This document shows, one piece after another, positions 10,742-19,739 of a DNA stretch of 20,753 nucleotides. The position numbers and the translations under genes were made by a program. Source of the DNA: Phallusia fumigata. Its lineage: Eukaryota; Chordata; Ascidiacea; Phlebobranchia; Ascidiidae. Numbering within the stretch: position 1 is the first letter of the stretch; each line of letters opens with the position of its first letter. The notes beneath the pieces are model-generated. The model searched no databases, was not told the DNA's origin, and was given only the letters and a program-made list of their open reading frames with translations. The stretch is taken from the NCBI GenBank assembly GCA_008931825.1, contig QXVZ01017458.1:1-20753 (forward strand), given 5' to 3'.

Positions 10742-11767
10742 CTGAAAATAAAAACAGGGGATATTTATAAAACAAACAAAACGAAGTCAAAAATGTCTTT
10801 CTCATAAATCGAACAACACTTTATGTAAACTTTTCTGCACATTAAAAAGTAGATGACGGGGATTGACAAAAAAGGGAAAGAAACAATTGATCTGGACTTT
10901 AGACAGCGGGCAGAATCCGGAAATGCTCACAACGCTGTTGCATGTGATGTCAGACAGACAAAGATTCAAAAGTGTACTTCCTTGAAGCTGTCCTGTCTAC
11001 TGCAGGGATTTGTACCATAACATAATACAACCCCAATCAATCTTGTTGCAAGCTGCAGCCTAAACGGTCAATGTCCTGTCACCAGCTGCACTGATGAGAC
11101 CTTACAGGTCGAAACAGTGTGCATTGTCTGCAGCTCACAAAATCATATTGGCTTTTTGCTTTTATAATCTTGTTGCAGGTTTGGGCATTTAACTTGATTT
11201 CGGACCTCGAAACCAAAANAAATAAAGAGACCATTTCGGTTGCTGAACATACATACTGGCACAATATTTTTACTTTTGACAAGCACTACTTGATCTGAAA
11301 ATAAAAACAGGGGAAATTTATAAAACAAACAAAAGAAGTCGAAAAATGTCTTTCTCATAAATCGAACAACACTTTATGTAAACTTTTCTGCACATTAAAA
11401 AGTAGATGACGGGGATCGACAAAAAAGGGAAACAACAATTTATCTGGACTTTAGACAGCGGCCAGAATCCGGAAATGGTCACAATGCTGTTGCATGGGAT
11501 GTCAGACAGAAGATTCAAAAGTGTACTTCCTTGAAGCTGTCCTGTCTACTGCAGGCATTTGTACCATAACACAATACAACCCCAATCAATCTTGTTGCAA
11601 GCTGCAGCCTAAACGGCCAATGTCTTGTCAGCAGCTGCACTGATGAAACCTTACAGGTCTAAACAGTGTGCACTGTTTGCAGCTCACAAAATCATATTGG
11701 CTTTTTGCTTTTATAATCTTGTTGCAGGTTTGGGTATTTAACTTGATTTCGGACCTCGAAACCAAAA
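10663..11767. repeat. Head-to-tail duplication of about 550 bp with N at the junction (probable assembly artefact)
   Basis: Copy 1 is 10663-11218 and copy 2 is 11220-11767. They are collinear end to end with roughly two dozen substitutions and small indels by eye. Base 11219, exactly between them, is N. Two unmerged contig ends from different haplotypes would give exactly this pattern. A true recent tandem duplication is the alternative. Confidence 0.85.
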
Positions 11768-12281
11768 TGCTGGCAGGTTTTGAGAGATGGAGGTCTGGCT
11801 GTCATTACAAAAGGGAAAATCCGGTAGTTGAATTCAATTGATGATCACTCGACACGCAGAAAAGCCCCGCTATTGTACAGAAAACGACGGTACACGTTTC
11901 TCAGGTTCTGCGTCTATGCTGAAAAGGCGCTGGATTCTAGCGGTATGTGTGATGATAACTATAGCCTTACACAATTGTGGGCGTTATCCCTTGGAGTAAG
12001 TTTCAAGCTATTTCTTTCTCATGCGACCTGGGTTCAAATCAGTCAAAACTGCTATGCAATTTTTTTCATTCTTAAATTGGAGAACACTATGATGGTAACA
12101 CTGTTGTTAACCCCAAAGAAAACCAAATGCCTACACGCAAAAACTGTCGTACATGTAAGTTGCCGGATTCCCTTAAGAAATGTAAAGTAAAATTTGTAAC
12201 GTGTTGTTTGCAAATGAATAGCAAACGTCATTAACCACATATAAGGTGAAGATATCTAACAAACAGCAACGCTACACATCA

Positions 12282-12500
12282 ATGTTACTCAAACGCGAAT
12301 CTTTTCTAAAGTTTCACTTTAAATTATTCTTTTTCTCTCACTTGCAGGCAGCTCTGGCTCTCCAACTTTTTCCCTTTTCATTATGCGCACCCTCTAACTC
12401 TTACAACGAAACCTACAAATATTTCAACACTCAAAACGCGAAGAAGCGACGAGATTCAACAGTTCGAGCGGGTCTGAAACCAAAGTCACAATTTCGCTGA
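12282..12500 (+). CDS. Small ORF with signal-peptide-like start and dibasic site (speculative)
   Basis: An ATG opens 72 codons: basic start MLLKRES, hydrophobic core (FKLFFFSHLQAALALQLF), CAPS, then a polar part with KKRR followed by DSTVRAGLKPKSQFR and a TGA. The layout resembles a small secreted or prohormone-type peptide. A strong acceptor-like tract (ttttctctcacttgcag, ending at 12350) lies inside it, so the 3' part could instead be an exon. No family recognised. Confidence 0.18.
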   Translation: MLLKRESFLKFHFKLFFFSHLQAALALQLFPFSLCAPSNSYNETYKYFNTQNAKKRRDSTVRAGLKPKSQFR

Positions 12501-12603
12501 CGTTATCTGACTCATAAAAAAAGTCCACTGTATTTAGTTCTGAATTTTCGGCCCGGGTGCTGCCTGCGGCGTTTGCCAAACACCTGACCGGCCAACGATG
12601 GTA

Positions 12604-12626
12604 TGACGCAATGGTTAGTGACGTCA
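12604..12626. promoter_or_regulatory. CRE palindrome next to a C/EBP-ATF-type site
   Basis: TGACGCAAT (12604-12612) is followed after six bases by TGACGTCA (12619-12626), a perfect CRE. The surrounding 130 bp are clearly more GC-rich than their flanks. Known binders of these words are CREB/ATF and C/EBP-ATF dimers. No gene start is assigned nearby. Confidence 0.35.
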
Positions 12627-13354
12627 TTGTCATGTGGCCGCAGCCTTTGCCAGGTTAGTCACAAGTTAGGTACCTGACAACGGTAGTTTGACAAAATCGC
12701 AGACAATACAAAATGTTCTCAAGCTTTTGACTGTTTTTAACAACATTTCCATGTGGCTGAGATTGATACAATATTTGTGAAAGTGATTTTACCAAACATT
12801 TACTTAAAGTCGACCTGCCTTTTCGGTGTAATTTTATAAAAATCTCATACTTTTGTCTCAACTGTCTCGGATTTCCATTATTTTACACTTTGTTTATACT
12901 GTTTTGGAAAAATTGAAGCATGTTGATCTATCATAATACGCAAACCATCCAGCTAAACTTATTTAAAACCGATTGCAGTGAAGTAAAAAAGAAAATGTGA
13001 AGGTGGTCATGAACATGTGCGAGTTGTCAAAGAAATGAAATGTTTAAATAACTAAATACAAGACGGCGTTAAGTTGCATTGATTAAATTAAAAGCACTTT
13101 TTATGTAAATTCTTTGTATAATTGATTAGTTAAACTGAACCAATCACTTGAGGGCAGGGTAGCACAATATTTTGCTAGAGTAGTTTGACTTCAATTACCA
13201 GGTAAAACGCGTTTTTAAATGCAAATAATTTTTGGATGGGAAATTATGTGCGAAATTGTGCATTTCTACCAGAAGCCTTGTTTTTGGTCGAACCCAATCC
13301 GCTGTCGAACCAAAACCAAATTTTAAACCGTTCTTGAGCTTACTCTGGAAGACC

Positions 13355-13389
13355 TGACCTTGCAACAGTTCAACTTAACCTCAAGGTCA
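13355..13389. promoter_or_regulatory. Opposed nuclear-receptor extended half-sites
   Basis: TGACCTTG (13355-13362) and TCAAGGTCA (13381-13389) face away from each other. TCAAGGTCA is the full ERR/NR5A-type monomer site. There is no associated gene in view. Confidence 0.3.
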
Positions 13390-13416
13390 ACCACTGATAA
13401 ACATGAACAGATTTCG

Positions 13417-13476
13417 CTTTATCTGCGTGGTTTTCTCCTTATTTAAGCCACGCGGATTAGTGGTAACCAGATAAAG
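13417..13476. repeat. Nested inverted repeat
   Basis: The outer arms ctttatctg / cagataaag (13417-13425 and 13468-13476) enclose inner arms gcgtgg / ccacgc (13425-13430 and 13448-13453). The outer and inner arms could form one interrupted hairpin. Confidence 0.45.
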
Positions 13477-15910
13477 TTATCATGGTTCCGTCCACGTTCT
13501 GGCAAGAATGTTAATTTTCTGTCACGGCGAGACCACATGCCTGTTCTTCTCGCAACATTTAGTAAGCACCTGTTTTGATATTAGCGTCACTGTGATTGAT
13601 TGTAACTGGTTTTGCAATCGAAACTTACCGCTTGTCAAAATGCGAAAATTAGCAACGGCTAAAGCTTCTTAATTTGGCTTTTTGCTGAAAAACAGGCACT
13701 TGTCTATTACCTTTCTGCTTCCTGCTTTCGTCCTATGTTAAAAAAGACAAGGGAAACCAATGAAAATGCATGCACATAAAACATTCATAAAAAAACTTGC
13801 TATTTAGGTCCTATTTAGCTATTTTGTCTACCAACCACACCTTGTAGTTTTCTGAGCAGCGGTGTTTCAAACCAAATACTTTTGTTAACTAAAACTCTAA
13901 AATTGTTGATAGTCTTTATTTCATGCATGGTCAAGGAGAATCTCTGATTAAGTGTTCTTAAAATTAAGTGTACGGTGAAAACTTATACTTGTAATCATTG
14001 AAATTGTTTTCCCAAGATTTGCGTTGAGTAACAAAGAAAGTGCAAAAAAACACCCAGGGCAAAGTGATAAAAAACGACTTGAACATTTGTACCGAATTCA
14101 TGTTTAGCACAAAAACCCAGAAATAACCACTACAAAGGTTTGCTGGAATGGTTTCCAATGTAGTAAATCTGATTTACATCAAAACAACACGAACAGACCG
14201 TTTTATAGTGACACCACGTGACTCAATTGGCTCGGCATTTTCTCTCGATCAAAGAGTACTTGTTAAGCGATTTTCAGGTAGTTAACCGTGCGACGTTTGG
14301 ATTCGTATAAAGTAGTTTAAACGACTTTAATATTAATTTCACTTTAAAAATTTTCAAAGTAGCCTACCACCCAATAAAGTTAATACAAAGTGTTTTCGGA
14401 AAGAGCTGACGACCATCAATTAATTGCTTCCTGACAAGCTTTATATATTGTCGTGATGCAGCTTATCCGGACTGACAGCAACGCCCACTTTGTCTTTATA
14501 GCGTTAATGAAATCGCTGATTTCATGTCATGCTGATCAATAGCATTACAAAGTCGTACAAGGCACGCCCCTCGGAATAGTTAATCACTGTCTCCAAATAT
14601 TTCAATTACCGGTTCAAAAACATGGGAGTTTGAGTCCCTTAAATACGTTTCGTCACAATTTATGCTCAGACTAAAAGTAAGTTACAAATATTCCAACATA
14701 TTTTTGAAAAGTTGTAGTGCAAGAAAGTTGTTCAAATGCTGTTAAAAATGTAACAAATTCGGTAAAACATCGCCTTCAATCATAATAATACCATCGGCAC
14801 AATGTCAAATGTAATACACACCACAACTTCAAAAACTACCTCTGGGCATATACGTACTACAAGCGTGGAGTGCTTCCTGTCTTTGACGACATTTTTCATG
14901 ATAGGTTCGTGTACATCTCATATTAAACCTAGCTATTTTGGTATTACACATAAAAATGTCAGTGCACATTTTCAAAACAAGTCTTGTTGTATACTTGTAA
15001 CCCTACTAGATCAGATGTAACTGCATTTTGTAAACTGGAATCTAAGCTCATTACTGGGAAGGCATCTTTGATACTTAACATATCGTTTTAGGCGTATTCA
15101 AAACAACACGCTTCGTTCGCTATTTACATACTATTGGGTAATTAAAAACCATAGCGTTTAAATGTTTGGCCCTTCACTCACCAATCAAAAACCCTCATGG
15201 CATACAATTACTAGCTATGGCGGAGTGACGGTGCCAAATTAAACACTTTAATGGCATTTAAAAAACTTATGCCAACAACGTCCACACAAATTAGTTTTTC
15301 AGCGTTTATGGGGTTTTACCACAGAACATTTATGGTGTACGGTTGCATCTAGAACGAAGAGCAGTTAATCTAACCTGGCTAGCGATTTAAACTTTGTGCG
15401 ACCGTGAAATTTGAACAGTAGAAATTTTCAATAAAGTTATTCCCCTCAGGGCGCTTCACTTAAACCCTGGGCAATTACAGTAAGTTGCTGGTAATGTATG
15501 TGCCAGGAAAATTTGTGATATTGGCAGAACAATATCGCTCAGTGCTACTCGATTGATATAGATTCGTTTAGAAACGTCTAAATGGGTGTTTAATATTAAA
15601 ATCAATTTCATCGATATGTAGTATTAGAACGTTCAAAACAGTTGGCTACACTAAGCTGGTTAAGTAACCCGTTTAACCAACCAAGAACGAAGATCTCTTC
15701 AAAACAGGTCTGGGAAAACCGTACATAAAAGGCTTCTACTAATGCCTTCACTACAAAACCACATCAACAAATAATTGACGTTCAGTTTTGCAGCGGATTT
15801 GCATTCTTGCTATAACCTCCCGAGGCACACAGAGCAAAGTTGATGTTGCTTACTCAACTGCTGCTAGTTACTAATTGTTTCTTGTTGCTTACTGGTGCAA
15901 AAAACCTTAC

Positions 15911-16097
15911 AGCACGGATCTGCTTTTGGCGTCCAAATACAGCAGTTAAATCTGAAAGCAAACCACCACTTCTAAAACCAATGCTTACAGTCCGCAATCC
16001 GCCACAGTCGCTGTAATGTCGACTTAAGGTAATTTCGCTGCTTTGCTTCAGACCATAAAGCCGCAAGGAACCAGTGGCCAATCGTTTCCCAAATTGC
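15911..16097 (-). CDS. Possible exon of an unrecognised gene
   Basis: The acceptor is ggatatttcag and the donor CGTGCT/GTAAGG, with an uninterrupted phase 2 to phase 0 frame of 62 codons between them (QFGKRLATGSLRLYGLKQ, HYSDCGGLRTVSIGF, DLTAVFGRQKQIRA). An internal donor-like ACT/GTAAGC and acceptor-like gctttcag could split it. It lies downstream of the BPI-like stop on the same strand. I do not recognise a domain. Confidence 0.3.
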
Positions 16098-16486
16098 CTG
16101 AAATATCCGTCCGTTCTTTAAATACTACTAAAGCATTTTCATTGTGTTGTTACGTTGAGGTTTCTGAACTGCAACGAGACTGCGTCACGTTTTGTAAACT
16201 GCCTGGCTGGGGTGGATGACGCAATAGCATGATGTCACTGTCGTCACGAGCATCCGAATTCGTGATTTAGCTTTCAATTACAATGTTTTACATCGGAAAG
16301 CTTCTTGGTCCTAGGGACGATTGTTTTTTTTTTTGCGAATACGTACAAATGTAAACAGCAGAACGTTCGTGATTATAGCGTACAATGTACATGAACAAGC
16401 TAATCGCCACTGAATGACTCTACGGACTGTTGTACGGTGCCATAAAGCTATAAGATCATCTTTGATGTTGAAACGTCGGTTAGTCT

Positions 16487-16525
16487 TCAATTGATTCGTA
16501 GGTCAGTCGTAACTTCCAGAGCGTT
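16487..16525 (-). CDS. Exon 8 of BPI-like gene: terminal coding exon
   Basis: The acceptor is acttttgtacag. It encodes NALEVTTDLRIN and a TGA at 16487-16489. A very short last exon ending with a strand of the form NFL....D..Y/I is typical for the family. I see no AATAAA close downstream of this stop. Confidence 0.8.
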   Translation of the reverse strand, partial: NALEVTTDLRIN

Positions 16526-18959
16526 CTGTACAAAAGTGATCATGGTAAGCCTTCAATTTACTTTCCAATCTGATGCTTTATTCGCAGGACCAATTTGATG
16601 CTTTATTCGCACTTCTGCCGTATGCAAATACCCACCTGCCGTTTCGTAGCCTTCAAATTGCACAGCTCCATAGTGAGAAAACTTGGAATGGTAATGCCCT
16701 GGTTTAAAAGTTCTGCACAAAAATATTAATTAGCCCGTTGTAGCTCGAGTGGTTATAGACGCAACCACTGGATTTTGCTTCATACGCAGCATACCTATTG
16801 ACAAGCGCTAGGTACCTTTAAAATGGTTATATGGCCAAGGTTCACGAGATTTAGGTCGAGGATGGTTGGGTTATCAGTGGGTTAACGTTCGTAGATCGTT
16901 GATAAGATTACAAACTGACATTTTGCCTACACTTTGAGCCACATCTTCTTTGAAAGATTTGCACGCCTGATACAGGCTGGAACAGACCATCAAACGAAAT
17001 GATTTACACTTACGGCTTTCATCTATCTCGAATCAATCTTTTTGACATCCTTGGTCAAATAATGATATCCAAACGTTTATAAGCTTTCAATTTAATTACA
17101 CACACGGTAAAAAACTTACCGTTGATGGTTGGCCTAATAAATGTTGGCAGAATACCCTTGATAGCGGATCCAATGATATTAAACGAAAATGATCCAATGT
17201 TCGACCTTGCGAGCTCAAGGTCAAACCTGACGTCTTCGAGATTAATCCCAATTGTGTTTCCTGTCACTATGACGTCACCAACACCAGTGAAACGCTAAAA
17301 TAGGATATATTAACGATGCAACGAAGTTGAAAGTATAATATTTTTAGAACTGCAAGATTCTAGAATCTAAGAAGAAATTAAAAGGTTGGTACATTCCTTT
17401 GATTTTTTACAAATAACATTTAAAAGATAAAATCAATAATACCGCTTCGATGGCCATAGCTTCGAAGTTCTCCCCGGTTGCAAGTTGAACTACGAGGGAG
17501 ACATCGAAACTTCCATTAACTTTTATCGAGTTTTCGTCAATATTAAATGTCGGTACTTCGGTTGATCGGGCAATAAATGTCAGTGGCCTGAATATTAGAC
17601 GAATATCTCATGAATATTTTCGTACAATTTGGTGTTCACATAACAAAAGTTTGGTGTATTAGGATTTGTACAATGGCAAAATCACTCAAAGGCATCCAGG
17701 AGGATTGTTTTTACATTCACTGGAATTCTTATAAAACGAAGCATTGTTTGAAATCGCTAGTGGCTGCCAGTAGGATTCATGTTTATACCCACAGGCCATC
17801 CGGGTTTTTGCGGTCCCCTAAATGCGCTCTACCAGGGAACGTAATGCCATAAACAATTTGAAGGAAAATTACTCTGGCAATCTCTTGCTGCAAGTGGCGA
17901 TGTGCGTGAGAAAACAGTAGTCGAGCCTTTGTGGTTTTACTGACGCCAGTCCAGGAGGTCGTGGGTTCGAAACCCACTCTTGGTGGACATTGGGTGCTCA
18001 CTCAGAAGACCAGCAATACGCCAAATTGCAGGCCTGACTTCCAGGGCTAATTACATAAGTCGGGAAGCTGATACCAAATACTCACATATTAACATACTGT
18101 CGAAAACTAGGGACCAGCAAGGACAGCAGTGACCCTGCACTTTGTCCGAGTATCTTTGGGATCTGCAGAAATGTCAAACAAACCGTTAACTCCCTGGCGA
18201 AGGTTACTGTCTGGTGGATTTTGCTTTAAACTCTCACCGAACTTTCTGGAATTCTGAACTCGAGCAGTCCGCTGTCGTGCAGACTCTGAAACAGCGTCCT
18301 CATGTGGTAGTCGCTTATCAAGACTTGGGCCATTTGTGACGTTGATGAGAATTCGGGGAATTCCGAAATCTGGTAAGGGTACCTGTAACGGTACGGATAA
18401 TGTTATCAAAAAATAGTACATTCTTTAAACAGAAACGTGTTGGGTGACGTTGTTTTTAACTTCAAATTAAACATAAGATCAAATTAAAAAAAAAGTACGA
18501 AACAACTAAAATACAGGGATAAAATATTTTTCAACCCTTTAAGAGATAACAAAACTAAGTAAAGGTACCCCGTCATTACAAAAGTTTGAACAAACAAAGT
18601 GTAAATAGCGGAGACCAAGAAAAGACAATGTACGAGCAACATTAATGCACGTAGCACACGTTTAAAGACTTACTGTACATTTGGATTTGAAGCTGGATAA
18701 ACTCTTCCTGTGACACCGGCAAACAAGAATTGGTTGTCAACAATGCTTAGTTCTTCCGGCAGAAGGGCGAAGTCGACTCTTGTTCCATTCATTGAACCAG
18801 TAAGATCAATAAACACTAAACAATAGGTCAGTTTTTTCATTTATTTTTGTTTGACAAANCGCCGTTCGGATTGAGTCTAAACTTCACTCCAGCCTGTTGA
18901 GATTCGCTGCAGCGGAATGACGTCACCAGGACGATCACCAAGACCAACAATTGCTTCAT
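16487..18959 (-). CDS. BPI/LBP/PLTP/CETP-family secreted lipid-binding protein, short form (8 exons)
   Basis: Exons on the minus strand, in order: 18860-18959, 18674-18815, 18238-18382, 18086-18162, 17443-17587, 17120-17294, 16636-16712, 16487-16525 (900 bp, 299 aa plus stop). Every junction keeps frame (intron phases 1,2,0,2,0,1,0). The start gives a signal peptide, MKQLLVLVIVLVTSF. Family landmarks follow in order: VLISDYHMRTLFQSLHDSG, like the SDY..N.....Y..G segment; IPKILGQSAG; VTGNTIGINLEDVRFDLELA; the signature SNIGSF with P..IRPTIN; LLNQGITIP, like the G.PLP segment; and a short terminal exon. Family members bind lipids or lipopolysaccharide in secretions and act in innate immunity or lipid transfer; which applies here is not shown. 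The usual length is about 450-490 aa, with two similar halves. Here the N-terminal half, including its conserved disulfide pair, is absent, so the protein is either a true single-domain form or cut by an assembly gap at 18859. Confidence 0.85.
16564..16611 (-). repeat. Tandem 22-bp repeat with two AATAAA signals in the last intron of BPI-like gene
   Basis: The word ccaatYtgatgctttattcgc, followed by a, occurs at 16565-16586 and 16590-16611 with one mismatch. On the minus strand each copy holds AATAAA (16577-16582 and 16602-16607), just downstream of exon 7. If the exon 7 donor is not used, the frame runs eleven more codons, or fewer, into a TAA that overlaps the first AATAAA. Confidence 0.6.
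16636..16712 (-). CDS. Exon 7 of BPI-like gene
   Basis: The acceptor is ttttgtgcag and the donor CGGCAG/GTGGGT. It encodes LLNQGITIPSFLTMELCNL and KATKRQ, matching the family's L..G.PLP.......L.N......Q segment in the second-last exon. It enters in phase 1, where the joined codon is Glu (giving N-E-L-L-N), and leaves in phase 0. Confidence 0.85.
16735..16800 (+). mobile_element. Possible tRNA-like SINE head in intron 6 of BPI-like gene
   Basis: The sequence ccgttgtagctcgagtggttatagacgc resembles the 5' part of a tRNA (an A box with one extra base). The nearest B-box-like word (GGTTCACGAG, 16839) is too far for an intact promoter, so this is either a decayed element or chance. Confidence 0.3.
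17120..17294 (-). CDS. Exon 6 of BPI-like gene: SNIG signature exon
   Basis: The acceptor is tattttag and the donor AACG/GTAAGT. It encodes RFTGVGDVIVTGNTIGIN, LEDVRFDLELARSNIGSF and ILPTFIRPTIN. The string (K/R)HSNIG.F followed about 17 residues later by P....P..N is the most recognisable family signature in this region and is what makes the assignment firm. The exon is 175 bp and ends in phase 1. Confidence 0.9.
17443..17587 (-). CDS. Exon 5 of BPI-like gene: C-terminal domain beta-strands
   Basis: The acceptor is atattcag. The donor, GCG/GTATTA, is the weakest in the gene apart from the ambiguous first one. It encodes alternating-hydrophobic strands PLTFIARSTEVPTFNID and VNGSFDVSLVVQLATGENF, as expected for the family's long curved sheet. 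It is 145 bp, phase 2 in and phase 0 out. Confidence 0.83.
17915..18062 (+). mobile_element. tRNA-derived SINE in intron 4 of BPI-like gene
   Basis: It has an intact T-arm/B box, gtgggttcgaaacccac at 17961-17977, with perfect five-base arms. A degenerate A box lies about 45 bases upstream (tagtcgagcctttgtgg). On the minus strand it translates to VGFEPTTS, a peptide typical of tRNA-derived sequence. No closing acceptor stem is present, so it is a SINE rather than a tRNA gene. Confidence 0.6.
18086..18162 (-). CDS. Exon 4 of BPI-like gene
   Basis: The acceptor is atttctgcag and the donor AATAT/GTGAGT. The 77 bp encode IPKILGQSAGSLLSLLVPSF and RQYVN. The last two bases form Met with the first base of exon 5 (phase 2). 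It matches the family segment where a helix ends in a proline-containing strand before the C-terminal beta-sheet. Confidence 0.82.
18238..18382 (-). CDS. Exon 3 of BPI-like gene: start of C-terminal domain
   Basis: The acceptor is cgttacag and the donor TCG/GTGAGA. It encodes QMAQVLISDYHMRTLFQSL and HDSGLLEFRIPESS, closely following the family pattern of a (L/I)SDY motif, a helix, a small GxL turn and a strand ending in IP. It is 145 bp: one base completing the Gln codon from exon 2, then 48 codons. Confidence 0.88.
18674..18815 (-). CDS. Exon 2 of BPI-like gene: linker region between the two halves
   Basis: The acceptor is ttgtttag and the donor ACA/GTAAGT. It encodes FIDLTGSMNGTRVDFALLP and then VDNQFLFAGVTGRVYP. 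In full-length family members the equivalent stretch (KID.....I.Y.L..P followed by ....KGE.) comes after the whole N-terminal domain, so finding it as exon 2 is unusual. It enters in phase 1 and leaves in phase 2. Confidence 0.8.
18816..18859 (-). other. Unusually short intron 1 of BPI-like gene, containing an N
   Basis: Only 44 bp separate the signal-peptide exon from exon 2; the other introns are 75 to 498 bp. It ends in gacctattgtttag, with a possible branch site ctgac. Its first base is ambiguous. The exons coding for roughly 170 residues of the N-terminal domain would belong here. Confidence 0.6.
18860..18959 (-). CDS. Exon 1 of BPI-like gene: signal peptide and mature N-terminus
   Basis: ATG at 18957-18959 follows an A-rich leader and opens a hydrophobic core (LLVLVIVLV), then QQAGVKFRLNPNG, which resembles the NPG.....I...G start of mature BPI proteins. 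The exon ends after one base of the next codon. The donor would be GT only if base 18859 is C on the plus strand (G on the minus strand). With that base, phase 1 matches exon 2 exactly and the joined codon is Val. Confidence 0.75.
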
Positions 18960-19058
18960 ATTTTGATTCACAAATTAAAGCAAAAAAAATTAAAACAAGA
19001 ATGCGCCTGGAACATACAAATAATTTGGTAAAACAAACCGTATGAAGATATTTAACTG

Positions 19059-19065
19059 TTTTATA
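19059..19065 (-). promoter_or_regulatory. Possible TATA box of BPI-like gene
   Basis: TATAAAA on the minus strand, about 100 bp upstream of the ATG at 18959. The distance suits a start site near 19030 and a leader of about 70 bases. There is no independent support, and AT-rich DNA produces this word often. Confidence 0.3.
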
Positions 19066-19739
19066 ACTGCCTTTAATTTGTGGTACTGTCCATTGCAGAA
19101 ACCACAAGAGCCCTTCTTCTGTGCTACAAGTTGTTTTTGAGTTATTTTCATTCGCAAGGTTCACAGTTGCAGTGTCTACAACCTCTCGAACTAAAGCTAG
19201 CTGACTGCTACTGATTCAGGTTTGTTCAGCAGTGCTTGCAAATTCGTTTAGTCTGCCCTTGTAAACCAAAACCACCATTCACTTTTGCAACGTCAGTTTC
19301 TTCGCCTCAGGGTCGATTGTACAGACGCCTTACAGCGTAGTAATCTTGTAATCGGTCAGTTTTGCATGTCTGTTGCAAACTATAGTTTTCGGCATGGGGT
19401 GTTTAACGTGCGACAGGTCGACTTGTTCTACGTAGACACTTGAGGTTAACGACAATTAAGACATGTGCTGATTTGGACTTTGAAGGGATTAAATAATGGC
19501 TTCGGGGACTTAATTGTTTTTTTACATAATATAACTCTTAGAGGTTACGTTATTAAACGGCAAAAATGCATGTTTAAGGTAAAAGTGCAAAGAGAAGCTT
19601 TTCACCAGCCTTCGTACTGCCCTCACTGCTTGAAATTCCAATAGGAAAGGGAAATTAAATTTTACCTATTATTGTCTCGGAGTATTACAGGAACCCAGGA
19701 AAGCGCGTTTAGCTTATCTTCCTATTTGGTCAAACTACG

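Larger units (their letters stand above)
11768..15900. other. Long stretch with no supported gene
   Basis: Apart from the regulatory words, the inverted repeat and the speculative ORF listed separately, I see only a B-box-like word (ggttcaaatc, 12031-12040), probably from a decayed SINE, and a 30-base plus-strand segment bounded by cccctcag and GTAAGT near 15449-15478. Confidence 0.5.

Noticed and set aside
10663-11767. True tandem gene duplication
   Set aside because: N exactly at the junction and allele-like divergence make an assembly join more likely; kept as a finding to test.
11828-12190. 120-codon plus-strand ORF
   Set aside because: It has no proper start, crosses a tRNA-like B-box word and has no protein family signal; probably repeat-derived.
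13625-13695. Minus-strand exon between a strong tttttcag acceptor and GTAAGT donor
   Set aside because: All three frames contain stops, so it could only be a non-coding exon; there is no other support.
17783-18001. Minus-strand ORF containing GFEPTTS
   Set aside because: That peptide is a hallmark of translated tRNA-like sequence; the ORF is the shadow of the SINE.
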